From NCBI GenBank assembly GCA_009775705.1, contig VSQE01000055.1, forward strand, positions 1 to 16,954: 16,954 nt of DNA, given 5' to 3'. Under the pieces are notes generated by a model that had not been told where the DNA came from, made no database searches, and saw nothing but the letters and a program-made list of their open reading frames with translations. Position numbers and translations under genes: made by a program. Below are positions 13,376 through 16,954 of the stretch, piece after piece. The stretch is from Prevotellamassilia sp. (lineage in GTDB: Bacteria; Bacteroidota; Bacteroidia; Bacteroidales; Bacteroidaceae). How positions within the stretch are numbered: the stretch's first letter is position 1; each line of letters starts with the position of its first letter.

Positions 13376-15687
13376 AAAGGAAGACCCACGGCAAAGTGGA
13401 ATGTGAAGTCGCGGTGGAAGTCAGGATTCCACAGAGGATAATGTTCCGGGCCGCTTTTGACAGCCGGATTAACAGCTTTCATTCCGCCGTCGAATCGCAG
13501 GATGAAGTAGTCTAAATTGAAGCGGATGCCCAGGCCGTAGGATACGGCTATTTGTGTGGGAAAGGTATCAAAATGAAACGTTCCTCCCGGTTGATCCGGA
13601 TAGTTGCGTGTGTTCCATATATTTCCAGCGTCAACAAAAAAAGCTCCGTGAAACTTCCAGAACAGTTGGGTACGGTATTCCATGCTGAGATCCAGTTTTA
13701 GATTTCCCGTCTGATTGATGAAATCCACCTTCCCGTCCCGTCCGACATAGCTACCCGGTCCCAGTTCGCGGACACTCCAGCCCCTGACGCTGTTGGCTCC
13801 CCCTGCAAAATATCTTTTTTCGTAAGGAATGATCGTGGAGTTTCCGTATGGCAAGGCTATGCCAAAAGCCACGTGCAGAGCCAATGAGTTTCGTTCGTTG
13901 ATAAGAAAACTTTTGGCATAGTCAAAGTCAAATTTGGCATACTGGGAGTAGGCTATGTTGAAAATATTGTATTGCCGGTTTTCATCTTTGGAGGCGTTGA
14001 AGAGACGGGACATACCGTACAGGATATTTCCGGCAGTTTCAATATTCATACGGATCTGGAAGTCATTGGTCTGATATAATCCGTTGCTCCCTCCGCCATG
14101 CTGTGAGTTATAAATAAATCCATAGCCGAATTTCATGATGAACAGGTTCTCATAGCTGTATCTCAGGATGGAGTATCGGGGATCCTCGCCTTCCAGATAT
14201 TCCTGTCTGAAGGTATTTGATATCCAAGGCATGAAAACATAGTTCAGACTGAGCATGTCCAGCCGGTGCTGTAATTTGTTATGGCCGTTCCGGTTCCATC
14301 GGTAAAGCCATGAACCGGTTAGGACACGGCGGTGAAACTCTGGCCTGTTTTGCGAGTTGTACAAAAGGCTTATTTCAGAGCTGGCATTCAGCCGCTGTTT
14401 GATTTTGAATGGCAGGAGGGGGAACATAAAGGTCGGGAAGCGAAGACTGGCTTCGGCACTATATTCCACATAATTGGCATTGGAATACCCCTCGAGTCCG
14501 GTGATTGCCTCGTAGGCACCGCGCACTTTCAGTGATAGGTTCTCGGCTCCTCTGAAGATGTTCCGGTTGTTGTACGAAAAAGCTACGGCGGCTCCGAGAT
14601 CGCCGGAAGTGTTGGTTCCTTCCAGTTCCGCGCTGACAGAATGGGGCTTGTTCAGGCGCACAGAGATGTCGCAGTCCAGCAACGCGTTTTGTCCTGGTAC
14701 TTCATAGAAACGAATGTTGGAATAATTAATGGCCGAGAGGCTCCCCAAAGCTCCGTATGTGTTTTGGGTGTTTGCTTCACGGAACAGACTGTCCGGGCGG
14801 ATGGAAACGTGTGTGTGGTAGACACGACGTTGCATCCGAAGTTTTCTGTCATAGCAAATCCGCAAGCCCCGATATAACGATGTGTCAGATTTTTCGTGTG
14901 GCGATACCTCTTCGTGGATGGTGACATTGCGCAGGCGGTGGGGAGTATAGACATCGGAGGAGTCGGATCCCGAGGGACGGACGAGCCGCATGGTCAGTTC
15001 TATGCCGTAGTCGTTATCCATGGTGTCTGCCCGGAAGGAAATGAACTCTTTGTGCAGACGATAGTAGCCGCGATTTCTCAGATTCCTTATGATGCGGTTC
15101 CGCTCGGAGTTCAGCACAGACAGATCCATGGGCATTCCTTTGTATAGCAGACTGGAGGAAGAGGAACCGGTGACTTCCTTTTCTATTTCCGGATCATCGA
15201 ATTCATAATGAATGGCGGTCACGAAAAAACGTTTTCCCGGATGCATCCTGTAGGTCAGTTTGGTCCGTTTTTTCTTTGTTATTGTATCGGCAGTGACGGA
15301 AGCGTGCAAAAATCCCTTGCTTTGCAGGGCTGAAGTCAAGGCTGTCCGGGAGTGTTCCTTCATTTTTTCGGAATATACAACCGGCGGTTCGCCTATTCTT
15401 CTGAAAAAACGGTTCATGGCTTTCGTGCTGTCTTGTCCGGAGATGCAATAAAAGCCCAGCGGAACCTTTACCAAATTGAACCATTTGGCGTTTTCGTTTT
15501 GTCGAATATAGGAACGGAACTCCGATGCACGGACCTGTTTGTTGTCTGAGGTTATTTTTACGGAAGACAACAGGCTCTCGGTCTCCGGAACAAATCGGGT
15601 GGCATTGCATCCGGATAGCATGAATACGATTGACAGCAGTCGGAGCATGAGACCGATAGAGGGGGATATGTGGAATATGCGTGGCAT
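13372..15687 (-). CDS. tamL: TamL: lipoprotein BamA/TamA-like outer-membrane assembly protein
   Basis: This protein of up to 771 residues is an Omp85-superfamily barrel that in Bacteroidota carries a lipoprotein signal. The N-terminus ends in a lipobox (FMLSG-C27). Residues from about 40 to 330 contain POTRA-like repeats, for example GKRFFVTAIHYEFDDPEIE and LRNVTIHEE. The C-terminal half (about 385-771) is a beta-barrel with alternating strands. It contains the Omp85 hallmark RYFAGGANSVRGW (about 625-637), where VRGW stands for VRGF, and ends in FAVGLPF with a terminal phenylalanine. Its expected role is inserting proteins or moving material across the outer membrane with the inner-membrane partner TamB, which is not in this window. 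Start choice is open: ATG 15687 would have only about a four-base leader, while ATG 15648 (MLRLLSIVFMLSGC) gives a normal leader but a short signal peptide. Confidence 0.9.
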   Translation of the reverse strand: MPRIFHISPSIGLMLRLLSIVFMLSGCNATRFVPETESLLSSVKITSDNKQVRASEFRSYIRQNENAKWFNLVKVPLGFYCISGQDSTKAMNRFFRRIGEPPVVYSEKMKEHSRTALTSALQSKGFLHASVTADTITKKKRTKLTYRMHPGKRFFVTAIHYEFDDPEIEKEVTGSSSSSLLYKGMPMDLSVLNSERNRIIRNLRNRGYYRLHKEFISFRADTMDNDYGIELTMRLVRPSGSDSSDVYTPHRLRNVTIHEEVSPHEKSDTSLYRGLRICYDRKLRMQRRVYHTHVSIRPDSLFREANTQNTYGALGSLSAINYSNIRFYEVPGQNALLDCDISVRLNKPHSVSAELEGTNTSGDLGAAVAFSYNNRNIFRGAENLSLKVRGAYEAITGLEGYSNANYVEYSAEASLRFPTFMFPLLPFKIKQRLNASSEISLLYNSQNRPEFHRRVLTGSWLYRWNRNGHNKLQHRLDMLSLNYVFMPWISNTFRQEYLEGEDPRYSILRYSYENLFIMKFGYGFIYNSQHGGGSNGLYQTNDFQIRMNIETAGNILYGMSRLFNASKDENRQYNIFNIAYSQYAKFDFDYAKSFLINERNSLALHVAFGIALPYGNSTIIPYEKRYFAGGANSVRGWSVRELGPGSYVGRDGKVDFINQTGNLKLDLSMEYRTQLFWKFHGAFFVDAGNIWNTRNYPDQPGGTFHFDTFPTQIAVSYGLGIRFNLDYFILRFDGGMKAVNPAVKSGPEHYPLWNPDFHRDFTFHFAVGLPF

Positions 15688-15695
15688 AGTATGTG

Positions 15696-15726
15696 CAAAG
15701 ATATGAACATTTATTAAACAATGAAA
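15696..15726 (-). promoter_or_regulatory. Promoter of tamL
   Basis: On the minus strand TTTC (15726-15723, one mismatch to TTTG) and TATCTTTG (15703-15696) are separated by 19 bases. The expected start of transcription near 15691 is four bases before ATG 15687 and 43 before ATG 15648. Confidence 0.65.
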
Positions 15727-15829
15727 CCTTCCACATATAAATCATTTCATAAATAGACATCTCCGAAGTGACCGTCGAGAATTGTAACGGATTCTTCGTG
15801 AACATTTTGTAATATTTTACAATTTAAAA

Positions 15830-15860
15830 TTTGAAGAATGAATTGAAAAATGTAAATTTG
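15830..15860 (+). promoter_or_regulatory. Promoter of the GH25 lysozyme unit
   Basis: TTTG (15830-15833) and TAAATTTG (15853-15860) are separated by 19 bases, a full consensus match. Transcription would start near 15865, giving a leader of about 17 bases. A palindrome TTGTAA-N4-TTACAA (15807-15822) lies just upstream of the -33 element and could be a regulator site; it is AT-rich and may be chance. The divergent tamL promoter is about 100 bases away. Confidence 0.8.
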
Positions 15861-15881
15861 CGCTGAATAATATTTACTCCT

Positions 15882-16691
15882 ATGAATTTACATATCTATA
15901 GCATAACGGCTCTGCTGGTGCTTTTTTTTACGTTTCCGTCTTCTGCCGATGCCCGAAAGAAAGACAAAAATGCCAGGAATATATATGAAACCAGTATTGT
16001 GGAACCTGACATGTTGGCGGTAAAAGCGAGGAAGGACAGGAAACTCGTTCAGGCTTTGGCATTGCAGAGCCATTCAGAGGCCAATATCAATTCAAAATAC
16101 AGGGAAGGAATAGACGTGTCGCACTATCAGGGCAGTATAGATTGGGACCAGGTGGCTGGTTCTTCCAAAATATCCTACGTTTATCTGAAAGCCACAGAAG
16201 GGGCCTCCTTGGTAGACAATACTTACAAACGTAATCTGGCAGAGGCACGCAGGGTGGGCCTTAGTGTGGGGAGCTATCATTTTTACAGGCCCAACATCAG
16301 TTGGAGACAACAATTTGAGAATCTTACTTCGGTCGTAAAGCGGGATGATCAGGATTTGGTACCGATTATTGACATCGAGCACAAAGGCTCCTGCACAGAC
16401 GAGAAATTCATAAGCGACTTGAAAAGTTTCATCAATGAGGTGACTCGTTATTATGGAAAGAAACCTCTGTTATACACGTTTCATAATTTCTACAACCGCC
16501 ATCTTTCCGGACACTTCATGGATTATCATTGGATGATTGCACGTTATCGCAGTGACATGCCGACATTGGACGATGGAAAAGACTATGTGATATGGCAATA
16601 CACTTCCAGTGGCAGCATTCCCGGCATCAAGGGTAATGTAGACCGTAGTCGGTTGATGGGAGATTATTCTCTCCATCATGTGCAATTGTAG
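15882..16691 (+). CDS. Secreted GH25 family lysozyme
   Basis: This 269-residue protein should cleave the beta-1,4 bond between N-acetylmuramic acid and N-acetylglucosamine in peptidoglycan. A signal peptide (1 to about 24, hydrophobic ITALLVLFFTFPSSADA) sends it out of the cytoplasm; no lipobox is present. A basic linker (25-72) with several KDKN/RKDRK clusters precedes the GH25 domain (about 75-262). Domain motifs are GIDVSHYQG (76-84), YLKATEG (101-107), VGSYHFYRP (129-137), VPIIDIE (160-166), WQYTSSGSIPGI (238-249) and GNVDRS (251-256). D78, D164, E166 and D254 occupy the conserved catalytic-site positions of the family, so the enzyme should be active. It is followed after 12 bases by a second probable cell-wall gene. 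Confidence 0.93.
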   Translation: MNLHIYSITALLVLFFTFPSSADARKKDKNARNIYETSIVEPDMLAVKARKDRKLVQALALQSHSEANINSKYREGIDVSHYQGSIDWDQVAGSSKISYVYLKATEGASLVDNTYKRNLAEARRVGLSVGSYHFYRPNISWRQQFENLTSVVKRDDQDLVPIIDIEHKGSCTDEKFISDLKSFINEVTRYYGKKPLLYTFHNFYNRHLSGHFMDYHWMIARYRSDMPTLDDGKDYVIWQYTSSGSIPGIKGNVDRSRLMGDYSLHHVQL

Positions 16692-16703
16692 AGCTTTCCG
16701 GCT

Positions 16704-16954
16704 ATGAAAGTGAAGGGCCTGTTGGTGTTGCTCATATATGGTTTGCTGGGGTGTACGGACGGTTCGTCGCGTGAGAAGATGCACCCAACGGGAACGGTTC
16801 AGCCGGTTTCCGTGCCGCAGACGTATCCTGATTTTTTGCAGAAAGTTGTTTATACGAGAGAGGATTCAGCTGAGGTCGTAAGATTGTTGCGCCTTTCTCC
16901 GGAGGGTAGTGATGTGCTTTTTTACGCCCGTCGCTTTTTGAATGTTCCATACGT
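16704..16954 (+). CDS. Lipoprotein, probably DUF1460 (amidase-like), partial
   Basis: The frame opens with ATG 16704 and runs off the right edge after 83 codons. It begins with a type II signal peptide, MKVKGLLVLLIYGLLG-C17, then a proline- and threonine-rich linker (27-41). A helical segment follows (LLRLSPEGSDVL) and then FYARRFLNVPYV at the edge. The last motif resembles the beginning of the DUF1460 domain (N-acetylmuramoyl-L-alanine amidase-like, NlpC/P60-related fold), where a catalytic residue lies further on and is not visible here. The start is 12 bases after the lysozyme stop, so the two are probably translated from one mRNA. A peptidoglycan-processing role fits the context but is inferred; the missing C-terminal part would decide it. 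Confidence 0.6.
   Translation, partial: MKVKGLLVLLIYGLLGCTDGSSREKMHPTGTVQPVSVPQTYPDFLQKVVYTREDSAEVVRLLRLSPEGSDVLFYARRFLNVPY

Noticed and set aside
15203..15805. Minus-strand 200-residue frame overlapping the tamL 5' end in another frame.
   Set aside because: It covers the tamL promoter and signal region, and tamL itself is strongly supported by lipobox, POTRA and barrel features.

Overview
The window looks like chromosomal core DNA from the order Bacteroidales, most likely Bacteroides or Phocaeicola. Three things point there. Almost every transcription unit is preceded by the Bacteroides-type promoter (TTTG, about 19-21 bases, TAnnTTTG) instead of the E. coli -35/-10 pair. Start codons generally lack a Shine-Dalgarno sequence. 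The gene set includes Bacteroidota-typical versions: a lipoprotein TamL, a 640-residue LptF/LptG permease, a DUF4421 protein and fused RibBA. Species cannot be told from the sequence alone.

Layout. Bases 1-240 hold a minus-strand tRNA-Lys(CTT) with its own promoter (264-295) and terminator (120-152). From 397 to 2218 a minus-strand pair encodes a thioredoxin-fold lipoprotein and a NupG-type nucleoside transporter, ending in a strong terminator (316-357). A 318-base divergent region (2219-2536) carries a large imperfect inverted repeat and opposing promoters. Acetate kinase (2537-3730, plus) follows and meets, at a shared hairpin, a long minus-strand run. Read in transcription order that run is Gfo/Idh/MocA oxidoreductase, DUF4421 protein and DNA glycosylase, then a new promoter and lptF/G, ribBA, a Bax-inhibitor-1 membrane protein and an aspartate-type aminotransferase (11888 down to 3818).

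The gene-free stretch 11889-12409 is the least ordinary part. It contains an exact-spacing promoter followed about 50 bases later by a complete intrinsic terminator with no start codon between them, which is a candidate orphan small RNA. Next come three exact-period 21-bp repeats that can form competing hairpins, then a short hydrophobic reading frame behind an AGGAGG. A plus-strand membrane protein of unknown function (12410-13375) overlaps the convergent tamL stop by four bases. tamL (13372-15687, minus) is divergent from a plus-strand cell-wall pair: a secreted GH25 lysozyme and a lipoprotein resembling the DUF1460 amidase-like family, which runs off the right edge.

Functionally the region is housekeeping: envelope biogenesis (LptF/G, TamL), riboflavin synthesis, acetate/acetyl-phosphate metabolism, amino-acid transamination, nucleoside uptake, DNA repair and peptidoglycan turnover. 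I see no insertion sequence, phage gene, CRISPR array, restriction system or defence island. I found no convincing new multi-gene system; the observations worth following up are regulatory or RNA-level.
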